Of a DNA stretch of 64,000 bases, positions 27,626 to 36,837 are shown piece by piece. The position numbers and the translations under genes were made by a program. The stretch comes from Stenotrophomonas humi (lineage in GTDB: Bacteria > Pseudomonadota > Gammaproteobacteria > Xanthomonadales > Xanthomonadaceae): positions 1 through 64,000 of the forward strand of contig NZ_LDJI01000008.1 in NCBI RefSeq assembly GCF_001431415.1. Reading direction: 5' to 3'. How positions within the stretch are numbered: position 1 is the stretch's first letter; each line of letters opens with the position of its first letter. The notes under the pieces were generated by a model, which saw nothing but the letters and a program-made list of their open reading frames with translations, did not search any database and was not told the DNA's origin.

Positions 27626-28819
27626 TCAGAACGCATCGCCAGGCACACGCACCCAACCTTCCATCAGGATGCGTGCGCTGCGGCTCATCACCGCCTTGGT
27701 CACGGTCCATTGGCCATCGACCAGCGTCACCGCCGCTCCCACGCGCAGCGTCCCGGACGGATGGCCGAAGCGCACCGCGTCACGCGGCCCGCCACCGGCC
27801 GCAAGATTCACCAGCGTGCCGGGTACCGCCGCTGCCGTGGCAATGGCCACCGAGGCGGTACCCATCATCGCGTGATGCAGCTTGCCCATCGACATCGCTC
27901 GCGCGTTGAGGTCGATCTCACCGGCCAGGACGTCCTTTCCTGCCGAGCTGGTGTAGTCCAGGGCACGATTGACGAACACCACTTTCGGCGTGTGCTGGCG
28001 CTTGAGTGCTTCTTCCGGCGCCTTGATCAGGCCCATGCGCAGCGCACCGGCTACGCGGATGGCTTCAAGCTTCGCCAGTGCGGCCTTGTCTTCATTGATT
28101 GCCGGCTGCAGTTCGGTGCCCTGGTAGCCGATGTCTTCTGCATTGACGAACACGGTCGGGATGCCGGCGGTGATCATGGTTGCCTGCAACGTGCCGACGC
28201 CAGGTACTTCCAGCGCGTCAACCAGGTTGCCGGTCGGGAACATCGCACCGCCGCCCTCGCCTTCACCCTCCTCGGCCGGATCGATGAACTCCAGCACGAT
28301 CTCCGCCGCCGGGAAGGTCACCCCGTCCAGCTCGAAGTCACCGGTCTCCTGCACTTGCCCGTTGCTCACCGGCACGTGCGCGATGATGGTCTTGTTGATG
28401 TTGGCCTGCCAGATACGCACCGCGCAGATGCCGTTCTCCGGCACGCGTGACGCATCGACATAGCCGGCATGCAGTGCGAATGCACCCGCACCGGTGGACA
28501 GGTTGCCGCAGTTGCCGGACCAGTCGACGAAATCGGTATCGATGGAGACCTGTCCGTACAGATAGTCGATGTCGTGATCGGGCTTGCTGCTGGGCGAGAC
28601 GATCACGCACTTGCTGGTGCTGGACGTCGCACCGCCCATGCCATCGGTTTGCTTGGCATACGGATCGGGCGACCCGATCACCCGCTGCAGCAGATGGTCA
28701 CGCGCCGCGCCCGGCACCTGTGCGCCGGCCGGCAGGTCTTCCAGGCGGAAGAACACGCCTTTGGAAGTACCGCCGCGCATGTAGGTGGCGGGGATGCGAA
28801 TCTGCGGAAGGACGCTCAT
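27626..28819 (-). CDS. prpF: 2-methylaconitate cis-trans isomerase PrpF
   Basis: A PrpF/DUF453-type protein of 397 residues. The start matches the family (RIPATYMRGGTSKGVFFRLEDLP), with further family sequences QTDGMGGATSSTSKCVIVSPS, DWSGNCGNLSTGAGAFAL and MFPTGNLVDALEVPG. It isomerises the 2-methylaconitate isomer made by AcnD into the one that aconitase can hydrate, completing AcnD/PrpF-type methylcitrate dehydration. It is the last gene of prpB-prpC-acnD-membrane protein-prpF. The ATG at 28819 has GAG at a reasonable distance. The catalytic Cys is expected at the NCGN motif. Confidence 0.94.
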   Translation of the reverse strand: MSVLPQIRIPATYMRGGTSKGVFFRLEDLPAGAQVPGAARDHLLQRVIGSPDPYAKQTDGMGGATSSTSKCVIVSPSSKPDHDIDYLYGQVSIDTDFVDWSGNCGNLSTGAGAFALHAGYVDASRVPENGICAVRIWQANINKTIIAHVPVSNGQVQETGDFELDGVTFPAAEIVLEFIDPAEEGEGEGGGAMFPTGNLVDALEVPGVGTLQATMITAGIPTVFVNAEDIGYQGTELQPAINEDKAALAKLEAIRVAGALRMGLIKAPEEALKRQHTPKVVFVNRALDYTSSAGKDVLAGEIDLNARAMSMGKLHHAMMGTASVAIATAAAVPGTLVNLAAGGGPRDAVRFGHPSGTLRVGAAVTLVDGQWTVTKAVMSRSARILMEGWVRVPGDAF

Positions 28820-28853
28820 GACGGAACACTCGTGGAAGAGGAAGGAAAGGAAA

Positions 28854-29585
28854 TCAGGCCAGGGAGGCCTGGTACTGCCGGCGTGCGCGCGCCTGTGGCC
28901 CGTGCTGCCAGCGGAACAGCCATAGGACGGCCAGCTTGGTGCATGCACTGACCACGGCCAGCAGCAGCAACGGCCAGCCCAAGCGCAGGCCCATCGCAAG
29001 GGCGAAGGCAATCGTGGAAAGATCCATAAGCAGGATCAGCTGGCTCATCCGCAGAGACACGCCACCGGTATGCCCGCTGCGCCAGATCAGCAGGATCTGG
29101 TGCGCATAGCCCTGTGCCAGCAGCGCGGTGATCACCACGATCATGGCGGTGGCCAACACCCGGCCCTGATCGGCATGACGCTCCCCCCAAAACAGCCCCG
29201 CCAGGGCGGCGAGCAGCAGCAGGCACGCCGCCACCAGGCTGGTCAGCGACGCGGAGTTGCGCCGGTCGCGCCAGATCTCGACCAGGATCAGCAGCACCAG
29301 CGCCGAGGCCAGCAACCGCGGCCAGACGATGAAGTGATTGAACGGCGTGATGCTGTAGCCGTACACGAAGAACGAAAGATAGGCCAAGAAGCTGACCGTG
29401 AACTGGTTGAGCGACACCACCGCCGTGGCCGCGTCGTCCGCCCCCACCCGCCGGCGCCGCGCCTGCAGCAGCCGCCACTGCGCGGCCACACCGACCAAGC
29501 TGAGCAGGATGAAACCGGTATTGATGCCACCTGCGACCGTGTAGAAGCCCACTGCAGCCCTCCCGGGGCGCGTACCCGTTTCCAT
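28854..29585 (-). CDS. Polytopic membrane protein of unknown function in the prp cluster
   Basis: A 243-residue protein with about seven hydrophobic helices and short loops rich in Arg. Starting from ATG 29585 (METGTRPGRAAVGFYTVAGG) it has two similar-looking halves, each with three helices, and polar patches such as SLNQFTVSFLAYLSFFVYGYSITPFNHFIVWPRLLAS, which loosely recall PQ-loop/SWEET transporters. That resemblance is weak and I do not assign the family. It lies between acnD (103 nt) and prpF (34 nt) on the same strand, so it is probably cotranscribed with the methylcitrate genes. Uptake or export of propionate or a cycle intermediate is speculation. Confidence 0.7.
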   Translation of the reverse strand: METGTRPGRAAVGFYTVAGGINTGFILLSLVGVAAQWRLLQARRRRVGADDAATAVVSLNQFTVSFLAYLSFFVYGYSITPFNHFIVWPRLLASALVLLILVEIWRDRRNSASLTSLVAACLLLLAALAGLFWGERHADQGRVLATAMIVVITALLAQGYAHQILLIWRSGHTGGVSLRMSQLILLMDLSTIAFALAMGLRLGWPLLLLAVVSACTKLAVLWLFRWQHGPQARARRQYQASLA

Positions 29586-29688
29586 CCCATCCTGCCGCAG
29601 CCGGTGATACCGGCCGCAGCAGACGCTGCTCGCATTCCGCGCCGACGCGACCAAGCCGGCAGGACGCCATGCACTTATTGCCGGCCGC

Positions 29689-32307
29689 TCAGGCCACCTG
29701 CGCACCTTCCAGGAAGTCCTGCGCAAACCGCTGCAACACGCCACCGGCTTCGTAGATCGCAACTTCTTCGTCCGAATCCAGGCGGCAGGTCACCGGCACT
29801 TTCAGCACCGTGCCGTCACGGCGGTTGATCAGCAGCGACAACTCGGCGCGCGGCGTACGCAGGCCCTGCACGTCGTAGGTTTCGGTGCCATCGATGCCCA
29901 GCGTGTTGCGGTCGGTGCCCGGCTTGAACTCCAGCGGCAGCACGCCCATGCCGATCAGGTTGGTGCGGTGGATACGCTCGAAGCCTTCGGCCGCGATCGC
30001 CTCTACGCCGGCCAGACGCACGCCCTTGGCGGCCCAGTCACGCGAGCTGCCCTGTCCGTAGTCGGCACCGGCGATGATGATCAGCGGTTGCTTGCGCTCC
30101 ATGTAGGTTTCAATGGCTTCCCACATGCGCATGACCTTGCCTTCCGGCTCCACGCGCGCCAGCGAGCCCTGCTTCACGCTGCCGTCGTCGTTGCGCACCA
30201 TTTCGTTGAACAGCTTCGGGTTGGCAAACGTGGCGCGCTGCGCGGTGAGGTGATCGCCGCGATGGGTGGCGTAGGAATTGAAGTCCTCTTCCGGCAGGCC
30301 CATCTTGGCCAGGTACTCACCGGCCGCACTGGACAGCAGGATCGCGTTCGACGGCGACAGGTGGTCGGTGGTGATGTTGTCCGGCAGCACCGCCAGCGGG
30401 CGCATGCCCCGCAACGTACGCTCACCGGCCAATGCACCCTCCCAATACGGCGGACGGCGGATATAGGTGCTCTGCGGGCGCCAGTCGTACAGCGGGCTGA
30501 CCTTCTCGCCGTGCTCGACGCGCACGTTGAACATCGGGTTGTAGACGCTGCGGAACTGCTCCGGCTTGACCGAGGCCTTCACCACTGCATCGATTTCCGC
30601 ATCGCTCGGCCAGATGTCCTTCAGGCGTACTTGGTTGCCCTCGGCATCGATGCCCAGCACGTCCTTCTCGATGTCGAAACGCACGGTGCCGGCGATGGCG
30701 TAGGCGATCACCAATGGCGGCGACGCCAGGAATGCCTGCTTGGCATACGGATGGATGCGGCCATCGAAGTTGCGGTTGCCCGACAGCACCGCGGTCGAGT
30801 ACAGATCGCGATCAATGATTTCCTGCTGGATCTTCGGGTCCAGCGCACCGCTCATGCCATTGCACGTGGTGCAGGCGAAGGCGACGATGCCGAAGCCCAG
30901 CTTTTCCAGATCCGGCAGCAGGCCGGATTCTTCCAGGTACAGCTGCACCGCCTTGGAGCCCGGCGCCAGCGACGACTTCACCCATGGCTTGCGGATCAGT
31001 CCGCGCGCATTGGCATTGCGCGCCAGCAATGCAGCGGCAATCACGTTGCGCGGATTGGACGTGTTGGTGCAGCTGGTGATGGCCGCGATGATCACCGCGC
31101 CATCAGGCATCAGCCCCTGCGCTTCCTCGGCCTTGCCCGATTCGAGCTTGGCTTCGTCAGCGATGCCCCGTTCCGCCAGGTCCGACACCGGCAGGCGCTT
31201 GTGCGGATTGCTGGGGCCGGCCATGTTGCGCACGACGCTGGACAGATCGAACTCCAGCACCCGCTCGTACTGTGCGGTGACCAACGCATCGGCCCACAGG
31301 CCGGTGGTCTTTGCGTAGTTCTCGACCAGCTCCAGCTGTGCTTCCTCGCGGCCGGTCAGGCGCAGGTAGTCGATGGTCTGCTGGTCGATGTAGAACATCG
31401 CCGCCGTCGCGCCGTACTCCGGGCACATGTTGGAAATGGTCGCGCGGTCGCCGATGGTCAACGCCGCCGCACCTTCACCGAAGAACTCCAGCCACGCACC
31501 CACCACGCGTTCCTTGCGCAGGAATTCGGTGAGCGCCAGCACCACGTCGGTGGCGGTGATGTTGGGCTGCGGCTTGCCGATCAGCTTGACGCCGATGATG
31601 TCGGGCAGACGCATCCACGACGCACGACCGAGCATCACGTTCTCTGCTTCCAGCCCCCCCACGCCGATGGCGATCACGCCCAGCGCATCCACATGCGGGG
31701 TATGGCTGTCGGTGCCCACGCAGGTATCCGGGAACGCCACGCCGCCCTGCTGGTAGATCACCGGCGACATTTTCTCCAGATTGATCTGGTGCATGATGCC
31801 GTTGCCCGGTGGGATCACGTCCACGTTCTCGAAGGCCAGCTTGGTCCAGTCGATGAAGTGGAAACGGTCTTCGTTGCGACGGTCTTCGATGGCGCGGTTC
31901 TTGGCGAACGCATCCGGATCGTAGCCACCACATTCCACCGCCAGCGAGTGGTCGACGATCAACTGCACCGGCACCACAGGATTGACCTTGGCCGGATCAC
32001 CGCCCTTGTCGGCGATGGCATCACGCAGACCGGCCAGATCGACCAGCGCGGTCTGGCCGAGGATGTCGTGGCACACCACGCGGGCCGGGAACCACGGGAA
32101 ATCGAGGTCGCGCCTGCGTTCGATCAGCTGCTTGAGCGAATCGGTCAGCGTGGCCGGGTTGCAGCGGCGCACCAGGTTTTCGGCCAGCACGCGCGAGGTG
32201 TACGGCAGCGTGGCGTAGGCGCCGGGCGCGATCGCCTCGACGGCGGCCTGCGCGTCGAAGTAGTCCAGCTTGCTGCCGGGAAGATGCTTGCGGTAATCGG
32301 TGTTCAT
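29689..32307 (-). CDS. acnD: Fe/S-dependent 2-methylisocitrate dehydratase AcnD
   Basis: The product has 872 residues and belongs to the aconitase A superfamily, subtype AcnD. Cluster-binding Cys residues are seen in AITSCTNTSNP and FACTTCNGMSG, and the substrate-binding sequences PDTCVGTDSHTPHVDALGVIAIGVGGLEAE, FDGRIHPYAKQAFLASPPLVIAYA and GADYGQGSSRDWAAKG are present. The enzyme dehydrates 2-methylcitrate in propionate breakdown and needs PrpF, encoded two genes downstream. prpC lies 250 bp upstream, and the gap is filled by a composite REP element. Confidence 0.93.
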   Translation of the reverse strand: MNTDYRKHLPGSKLDYFDAQAAVEAIAPGAYATLPYTSRVLAENLVRRCNPATLTDSLKQLIERRRDLDFPWFPARVVCHDILGQTALVDLAGLRDAIADKGGDPAKVNPVVPVQLIVDHSLAVECGGYDPDAFAKNRAIEDRRNEDRFHFIDWTKLAFENVDVIPPGNGIMHQINLEKMSPVIYQQGGVAFPDTCVGTDSHTPHVDALGVIAIGVGGLEAENVMLGRASWMRLPDIIGVKLIGKPQPNITATDVVLALTEFLRKERVVGAWLEFFGEGAAALTIGDRATISNMCPEYGATAAMFYIDQQTIDYLRLTGREEAQLELVENYAKTTGLWADALVTAQYERVLEFDLSSVVRNMAGPSNPHKRLPVSDLAERGIADEAKLESGKAEEAQGLMPDGAVIIAAITSCTNTSNPRNVIAAALLARNANARGLIRKPWVKSSLAPGSKAVQLYLEESGLLPDLEKLGFGIVAFACTTCNGMSGALDPKIQQEIIDRDLYSTAVLSGNRNFDGRIHPYAKQAFLASPPLVIAYAIAGTVRFDIEKDVLGIDAEGNQVRLKDIWPSDAEIDAVVKASVKPEQFRSVYNPMFNVRVEHGEKVSPLYDWRPQSTYIRRPPYWEGALAGERTLRGMRPLAVLPDNITTDHLSPSNAILLSSAAGEYLAKMGLPEEDFNSYATHRGDHLTAQRATFANPKLFNEMVRNDDGSVKQGSLARVEPEGKVMRMWEAIETYMERKQPLIIIAGADYGQGSSRDWAAKGVRLAGVEAIAAEGFERIHRTNLIGMGVLPLEFKPGTDRNTLGIDGTETYDVQGLRTPRAELSLLINRRDGTVLKVPVTCRLDSDEEVAIYEAGGVLQRFAQDFLEGAQVA

Positions 32308-32409
32308 GGCTGGCCTGTGAGGGTCTGGGCTTGCTGGTGTTTGCAGTGGATTGCTCGCAGATGCACGCGATCTCAGCAATCCCACAGCAACACTTGGAAT
32401 CTGGAGGCT

Positions 32410-32531
32410 CCCTTCTCCCGCCTGCGGGGGAAGGTGCCCGAAGGGCAGATGGGGGAAGCGTCTGGCAGCGGGCATCGCCTGTCAGAAGCTTCCCCTCACC
32501 CCAACCCCTCTCCCGCAGGCGGGAGAGGGGC
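32410..32531. repeat. Composite intergenic repeat between prpC and acnD
   Basis: Inverted version of the element at 10384-10499: stem CCTTCTCCCGC/GCGGGGGAAGG, GTGCCCGAAGGGCAGATGGGGGAAGCG, spacer, then TCCCCTCACCCCAACCCCTCTCCCGCAGGCGGGAGAGGGG given here as parts (the last stem spans about 32506-32530). It lies inside the prp operon and could modulate the prpC:acnD transcript ratio. Confidence 0.72.
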
Positions 32532-32556
32532 TCAGGATCGATCTTGCACTCGCGCC

Positions 32557-33714
32557 TTACGCGCGCTTGTCCAACGGCACGAAGGTCTGGTCTTCCGGGC
32601 CGGTGTAGTTCGCGCTCGGGCGGATGATCTTGCCGTCGATGCGTTGCTCGATGATGTGCGCGCTCCAACCAGCAGTACGTGCAATCACGAACAGCGGGGT
32701 GAACATCGCGGTCGGCACGCCCATCATGTGGTAGCTGACGGCACTGAACCAATCCAGGTTAGGGAACATCTTCTTGATGTCCCACATCACCGTCTCCAGA
32801 CGCTCGGCGATGTCGTACATCTTCATGTTTTCCTGCTCGGCCGACAGCTCGCGCGAGACGTCCTTGATCACCTTGTTGCGCGGATCGGACACGGTGTAGA
32901 CCGGGTGACCGAAGCCGATGACCACTTCCTTGCGCTCCACGCGCGCTTTGATGTCGGCCTCGGCTTCATCCGGCGTCTCGTAACGCTTCTGCACTTCGAA
33001 CGCGACTTCGTTGGCACCACCGTGCTTCGGGCCGCGCAGTGCGCCGATGCCGCCGGTGATGGCGCTGTACATGTCGCTGCCGGTGCCGGCAATGACGCGG
33101 CAGGCAAAGGTCGACGCGTTGAATTCATGCTCTGCGTACAGGATCAGGCTGGTGTGCATCGCCTTGACCCACGACTCGCGCGGCTGCTCGCCGTGCAGCA
33201 GGTGCAGGAAGTGGCCACCGATGGAGTCGTCGTCGGTTTCCACGTCGATGACCTTGCCGTTGTGGCTCCAGTGGTACCAGTACAGCAGCATCGAACCGAG
33301 ACAAGCCATCAGCTTGTCGGCGATGTCGCGCGCGCCCGGATGGTTGTGGTCGTCCTTCTCCGGCGACACGCAACCCATCACCGACACGCCGGTGCGCATC
33401 ACGTCCATCGGGTGCGCCGACGGCGGCAGTTCTTCCAGCGCAGCCTTCACTGCCGCAGGAATACCGCGCAGCGCCTTCAGCTTGGCCTTGTAGGCGCGCA
33501 GTTCGGCCTTGTTCGGCAGCTTGCCATGCACCAGCAGGTGAGCGATTTCCTCGAACTCGCTGGTGTTGGCCAGATCCAGGATGTCGTAGCCGCGATAGTG
33601 CAGGTCGTTGCCGCTACGGCCGACGGTACACAGCGCGGTGTTGCCTGCGGCGGTGCCGGACAGGGCGACGGACTTCTTCGGCTTGAACGCCGGTGCGGCG
33701 GTGGATTCAGACAT
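32557..33714 (-). CDS. prpC: 2-methylcitrate synthase
   Basis: The product has 385 residues, the normal PrpC length. It condenses propionyl-CoA with oxaloacetate. Conserved residues of citrate-synthase-type enzymes are all visible: [30 protein letters not shown] (catalytic His), [14 protein letters not shown] (second His, substrate Arg), [15 protein letters not shown] (Asp) and [10 protein letters not shown]. PrpC-type features are the short N-terminus and [22 protein letters not shown]. It sits between prpB (90 nt, with one hairpin) and acnD (250 nt, with the composite repeat), transcribed with them. It provides an in-window reference for the divergent HTH-citrate synthase fusion. Confidence 0.96.
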   Translation of the reverse strand: MSESTAAPAFKPKKSVALSGTAAGNTALCTVGRSGNDLHYRGYDILDLANTSEFEEIAHLLVHGKLPNKAELRAYKAKLKALRGIPAAVKAALEELPPSAHPMDVMRTGVSVMGCVSPEKDDHNHPGARDIADKLMACLGSMLLYWYHWSHNGKVIDVETDDDSIGGHFLHLLHGEQPRESWVKAMHTSLILYAEHEFNASTFACRVIAGTGSDMYSAITGGIGALRGPKHGGANEVAFEVQKRYETPDEAEADIKARVERKEVVIGFGHPVYTVSDPRNKVIKDVSRELSAEQENMKMYDIAERLETVMWDIKKMFPNLDWFSAVSYHMMGVPTAMFTPLFVIARTAGWSAHIIEQRIDGKIIRPSANYTGPEDQTFVPLDKRA

Positions 33715-33747
33715 GGTGTGAACCTCGATCAGATGCGGGATTTAGCT

Positions 33748-33773
33748 CCCCTCTCCCGCCTGCGGGAGAGGGG
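33748..33773. repeat. Single REP-like hairpin between prpB and prpC
   Basis: Perfect arms CCCCTCTCCCGC and GCGGGAGAGGGG around two bases, with the trailing CTGGGGGTGAGGG that also follows the first module of the longer repeats at 10 and 32 kb. It lies within the 90-nt gap of the operon, where it may stabilise or attenuate the mRNA. Confidence 0.75.
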
Positions 33774-33804
33774 CTGGGGGTGAGGGCCGGATGTTGCAGC
33801 CCAA

Positions 33805-34689
33805 TTACTTCTTCGCAGCAAACGTCCTGTCCAGGCTGCGCTCGAACTCGTGGTAACCGATCCGGTCGTACAGCTCCTCGCGGGTCTGCATCGTATCCAC
33901 CACATTACGCTGGTGGCCATCACGGCGGATGGCTTCGTAGACGTTCTCGGCGGCCTTGTTGGCAGCGCGGAACGCCGACAACGGGAACAGCTGGATCGCA
34001 ACGCCCGAGGCGGCCAGTTCATCACGGCTGAACAGCGGCGTGGCGCCGAATTCAGTTATGTTGGCCAGCAGCGGCACTTTCACCGCGTCGGCGAAACGCT
34101 TGTAGGTTTCCAGGTCGTAGGCGGCCTCGGCAAAGATACCGTCGGCACCAGCTTCGACGCAGGCCAGCGCGCGCTCGATGGCCGCATCCACGCCTTCCAT
34201 CTGGATGGCATCGGTACGCGCGATCAGGAAGAAATCCGGATCGGTCTTGGCATCGGCCGCCGCCTTCACGCGATCCACCATTTCACCCTGCGACACGATC
34301 TCCTTGCCCGGGCGATGACCGCAGCGCTTGGCACCGACCTGGTCTTCAATATGGCAGGCACCGGCACCGGCCTTGATCAGCGATTTCACGGTACGTGCGA
34401 TGTTGAACGCGCTCGGCCCGAAACCGGTATCGATATCCACCATCAACGGCAGATCGCAGACATCGGTGATGCGGCGCACGTCGATGAGCACGTCTTCCAT
34501 CGTGTTGATGCCCAGATCCGGCAGGCCCAGCGAGCCGGCCGCGACACCGCCACCGGACAGATAGATGGCGCGATAGCCGGCGCGCTTGGCCAGCAGGGCA
34601 TGGTTGGCATTGATCGCACCGATCACCTGCAGCGGCGATTCGGCAGCCAGTGCGGCGCGGAACGCGGCGCCTGCGGAAGAAACACTCAT
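33805..34689 (-). CDS. prpB: 2-methylisocitrate lyase
   Basis: The product is 294 residues, an isocitrate-lyase superfamily TIM barrel. It cleaves 2-methylisocitrate to pyruvate and succinate, the last step of the cycle. Signature sequences are [24 protein letters not shown] (metal and substrate Asp), [21 protein letters not shown] with the catalytic Cys of the KRCGH loop, and LIARTDA. ATG 34689 has AGGAG about 8 nt upstream and is the start used; the longer frame is not supported. It is the first gene of the operon; its 5' flank is the 112-bp region shared with the divergent HTH-citrate synthase gene. Confidence 0.96.
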   Translation of the reverse strand: MSVSSAGAAFRAALAAESPLQVIGAINANHALLAKRAGYRAIYLSGGGVAAGSLGLPDLGINTMEDVLIDVRRITDVCDLPLMVDIDTGFGPSAFNIARTVKSLIKAGAGACHIEDQVGAKRCGHRPGKEIVSQGEMVDRVKAAADAKTDPDFFLIARTDAIQMEGVDAAIERALACVEAGADGIFAEAAYDLETYKRFADAVKVPLLANITEFGATPLFSRDELAASGVAIQLFPLSAFRAANKAAENVYEAIRRDGHQRNVVDTMQTREELYDRIGYHEFERSLDRTFAAKK

Positions 34690-34760
34690 GGGTGGCTCCT
34701 GTCTTGGCGGTGGCGACAATGCCATTCCGCTATGGCGAGCAATCTGGCACCATCGGAAGC

Positions 34761-34788
34761 ATTGATCAATCTTGATTCAATAAATCAA
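34761..34788. promoter_or_regulatory. AT-rich palindromes between prpB and the HTH-citrate synthase gene
   Basis: ATTGATCAAT (34761-34770) is a perfect 10-bp palindrome and TTGATT-N5-AATCAA (34772-34788) is a second, sharing the TTGAT/ATCAA half-site. They stand in a locally AT-rich patch of an otherwise GC-rich genome, starting about 14 bp before the fusion gene start. They are the natural candidate operator for the regulator of this divergent pair. A proteinaceous binder has not been shown. Confidence 0.6.
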
Positions 34789-34801
34789 CCTATTGAGCCC
34801 C

Positions 34802-36040
34802 ATGTCCGATCACCCCGATCACCCCGATCCAGAGCTGATCCCCGCCAGCCAAGCCTGTGCCCTGCTCGGCATCAGTACCGCCACGCTGTATGCCTACGTC
34901 AGCCGCGGGCAGCTGAGCTCGCGGCCCGGCGCGGATTCACGCAGCCGTGTGTACCTGCGGGCCGAGGTCGAGCGGCTGGCGCAACGCAAGCAGGCCGGCC
35001 GCGGCGCCGCTCGCGGCGCGGCGCAAAGCCTGGACCGTGGCCTGCCGGTCCTGGAAACGCGCATCTCGCTGATCCGCCCCGACGCGCCGTATTACCGTGG
35101 CCGTTCAGCGGTTGCGGCAGCGCAGTCGGGCGCCACGCTGGAGGACATCGCGCGCCTGCTGTGGGAATGCGAGGAGCAGAATCCGTTCGCGGCAGCAGCA
35201 CCACCGCGCTGGCCGCAACGCATCGAGACACTGGCGCTGGATATGTCGTTGCCGCCGCTGGAACGCACCATGGCCTGCATTCCGCTGTTGGCACTGGGGC
35301 AACGGCAGTCACTCAATGCCGCCGCACCGGTACGCCGCGAAGTGGCTGCCACCTTGCTGCGGCAGAACGCTGCCCTGCTGGTCGGCACCCAGCCCGACGC
35401 GCGTCCGGTGCATCGCCTGCTCGCCGATGCCTGGCTCCCTGGCGATGTGGGCTTCTCGGATGTGGTGCGTTCGGCGCTGGTGCTGTGTGCCGATCATGAA
35501 TTGAATGTTTCAGCCTTTGCAGCGCGCGTGGTCGCCTCCACCGGTGCGCACCTGCATGCCACGGTAAGTGCCGGCCTGGCCGCATTGTCGGGGCCCCGCC
35601 ACGGCGGCGCGACCGCACGTGCGCATGCGCTGCTGCTCGATGCCCAGGCCAGCGGTGCGCCGGCGGCCTTCATCACCGAACGCTGGCGACGCGGCGACGA
35701 ACTGCCGGGCTTCAATCACCTGCTCTACTCCGAAGGCGATCCACGCGGCGCCGAAGTGTTGCGCCTGCTGCGCGAACGGTGCGGCGACAGCGAACGGATG
35801 CGGCATGTCGAAACCGTGATTGCAGCCACCGCTGAGAACAGCGGGCAGCATCCGAACATCGATGGCCTGCTTGCCGCGATCTGCTATGTGTACGACCTGC
35901 CGGCGGCGCATGCGCTGGTGATGTTCGCCACCGCGCGCCTGGCCGGCTGGCTGGCACACGCACTGGAACAGCAGGCACTGGGCACCCTGATCCGACCCCG
36001 CGCCCGTTACACCGGTGTGGTGCCCGGCAAGTCCGCGTAG
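34802..36040 (+). CDS. Helix-turn-helix / citrate synthase fusion protein, putative prp regulator
   Basis: A protein of 412 residues. Residues 12-60 form a MerR/HTH_17-like DNA-binding domain (IPASQACALLGISTATLYAYVSRGQL, then YLRAEVERLAQRKQ). Residues 85-405 form a citrate synthase domain. The catalytic triad is retained: His267 (PRHGG), His306 (GFNHLLY) and Asp354 (PNIDG), plus His232 (DHELN), Arg315 (DPRG) and the RPRARYTG motif. The loop GFGHPVY of PrpC is GFNHLLY here, so substrate handling may differ. It is divergent from prpBC-acnD-prpF and no PrpR is seen. A metabolite-sensing repressor or activator is inferred; a second synthase is the alternative. ATG 34802 is preferred to TTG 34793. 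Its end overlaps the next minus-strand gene by 34 nt. Confidence 0.85.
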   Translation: MSDHPDHPDPELIPASQACALLGISTATLYAYVSRGQLSSRPGADSRSRVYLRAEVERLAQRKQAGRGAARGAAQSLDRGLPVLETRISLIRPDAPYYRGRSAVAAAQSGATLEDIARLLWECEEQNPFAAAAPPRWPQRIETLALDMSLPPLERTMACIPLLALGQRQSLNAAAPVRREVAATLLRQNAALLVGTQPDARPVHRLLADAWLPGDVGFSDVVRSALVLCADHELNVSAFAARVVASTGAHLHATVSAGLAALSGPRHGGATARAHALLLDAQASGAPAAFITERWRRGDELPGFNHLLYSEGDPRGAEVLRLLRERCGDSERMRHVETVIAATAENSGQHPNIDGLLAAICYVYDLPAAHALVMFATARLAGWLAHALEQQALGTLIRPRARYTGVVPGKSA

Positions 36041-36837
36041 GAGCGCTGCTTCCGGCTCCAGGCCTGGATGATCGCGGCAATCGCCTGCACGCCATCGGTC
36101 AGTGCCGCCGGGCCGGGCTGCAGGATCAGCGGCGACTTGATCTCGTGCAGTTCGCCATCGCGCACCGCATTGATCGCCTCCCAACCGGGACGTACCGCCA
36201 CCCGCTCCGGGCGGAACTTCTTGCCGCACCACGAACCGATGATGATGTCCGGATTGCGTGCGATCACCGGGCCGCCATTGGCGAGAATCCGTGCCTTGGC
36301 CAGCGGTTCGCATGACAACTCGGGAAACACATCAATGCCGCCGGCGATCTCCACCAGCTCGGCGCCCCATTGGATGCCGGTGATGATCGGCTCATCCCAC
36401 TCTTCCACGTATACGCGCGGCCGTTGTGGCAACAACGCCGCCTGCGCTGCGATGGCGTCCAGACCCCGCTGCAGTTCATCGGCATAGGCACTGGCGCGCT
36501 CGGCCACACCTACCAACCCACCCAGGCGACGGATGTAATCCAGAATGCCGGCCACGCTGCGATGGTTGGCGATCCACACTTCCACACCGTGGCGTATCAA
36601 TTCGGCGGCGATATCGGCCTGGATATCCGAAAAGCCAATGGCCAGGTCAGGCTTGAGCTTGAGTATCTCGCCCACCTTGGCACTGGTGAACGCACTGACC
36701 TTCGGCTTGTCCCGTCGCGCCTGCGGCGGCCGCACGGTGAAACCACTGATACCGACGATGCGATCCTGCTCGCCCAGTGCGTACAGGGTTTCGGTGGGCT
36801 CTTCGGTCAGGCAGACAATACGACGCGGGCCAATCAT
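36007..36837 (-). CDS. Cobalamin-binding (BtuF-like) protein without signal peptide
   Basis: The product has 276 residues and the class III periplasmic-binding fold of vitamin B12 or siderophore receptors (PRRIVCLTEEPTETLYALGEQDRIVGISGFTVRP, VSAFTSAKVGEILKLKPDLAIGFSDIQ, PRVYVEEWDEPIITGIQWGAELVEIAGG, and PDIIIGSWCGKKF). It begins directly with the first beta strand (MIGPRRIVCL) and lacks a secretion signal, so it is probably cytosolic unless a start was missed, which the 4-nt overlap with the upstream gene makes unlikely. No permease or ATPase gene adjoins it. Role: unclear; perhaps corrinoid handling. Confidence 0.75.
   Translation of the reverse strand: MIGPRRIVCLTEEPTETLYALGEQDRIVGISGFTVRPPQARRDKPKVSAFTSAKVGEILKLKPDLAIGFSDIQADIAAELIRHGVEVWIANHRSVAGILDYIRRLGGLVGVAERASAYADELQRGLDAIAAQAALLPQRPRVYVEEWDEPIITGIQWGAELVEIAGGIDVFPELSCEPLAKARILANGGPVIARNPDIIIGSWCGKKFRPERVAVRPGWEAINAVRDGELHEIKSPLILQPGPAALTDGVQAIAAIIQAWSRKQRSYADLPGTTPV

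Noticed and set aside
29968..33783. Open frame of 1271 codons on the plus strand
   Set aside because: It lies antisense to acnD and prpC, both with full family motifs. Its product is a His/Arg/Val-rich string with no domain, typical of a GC3-driven shadow frame.
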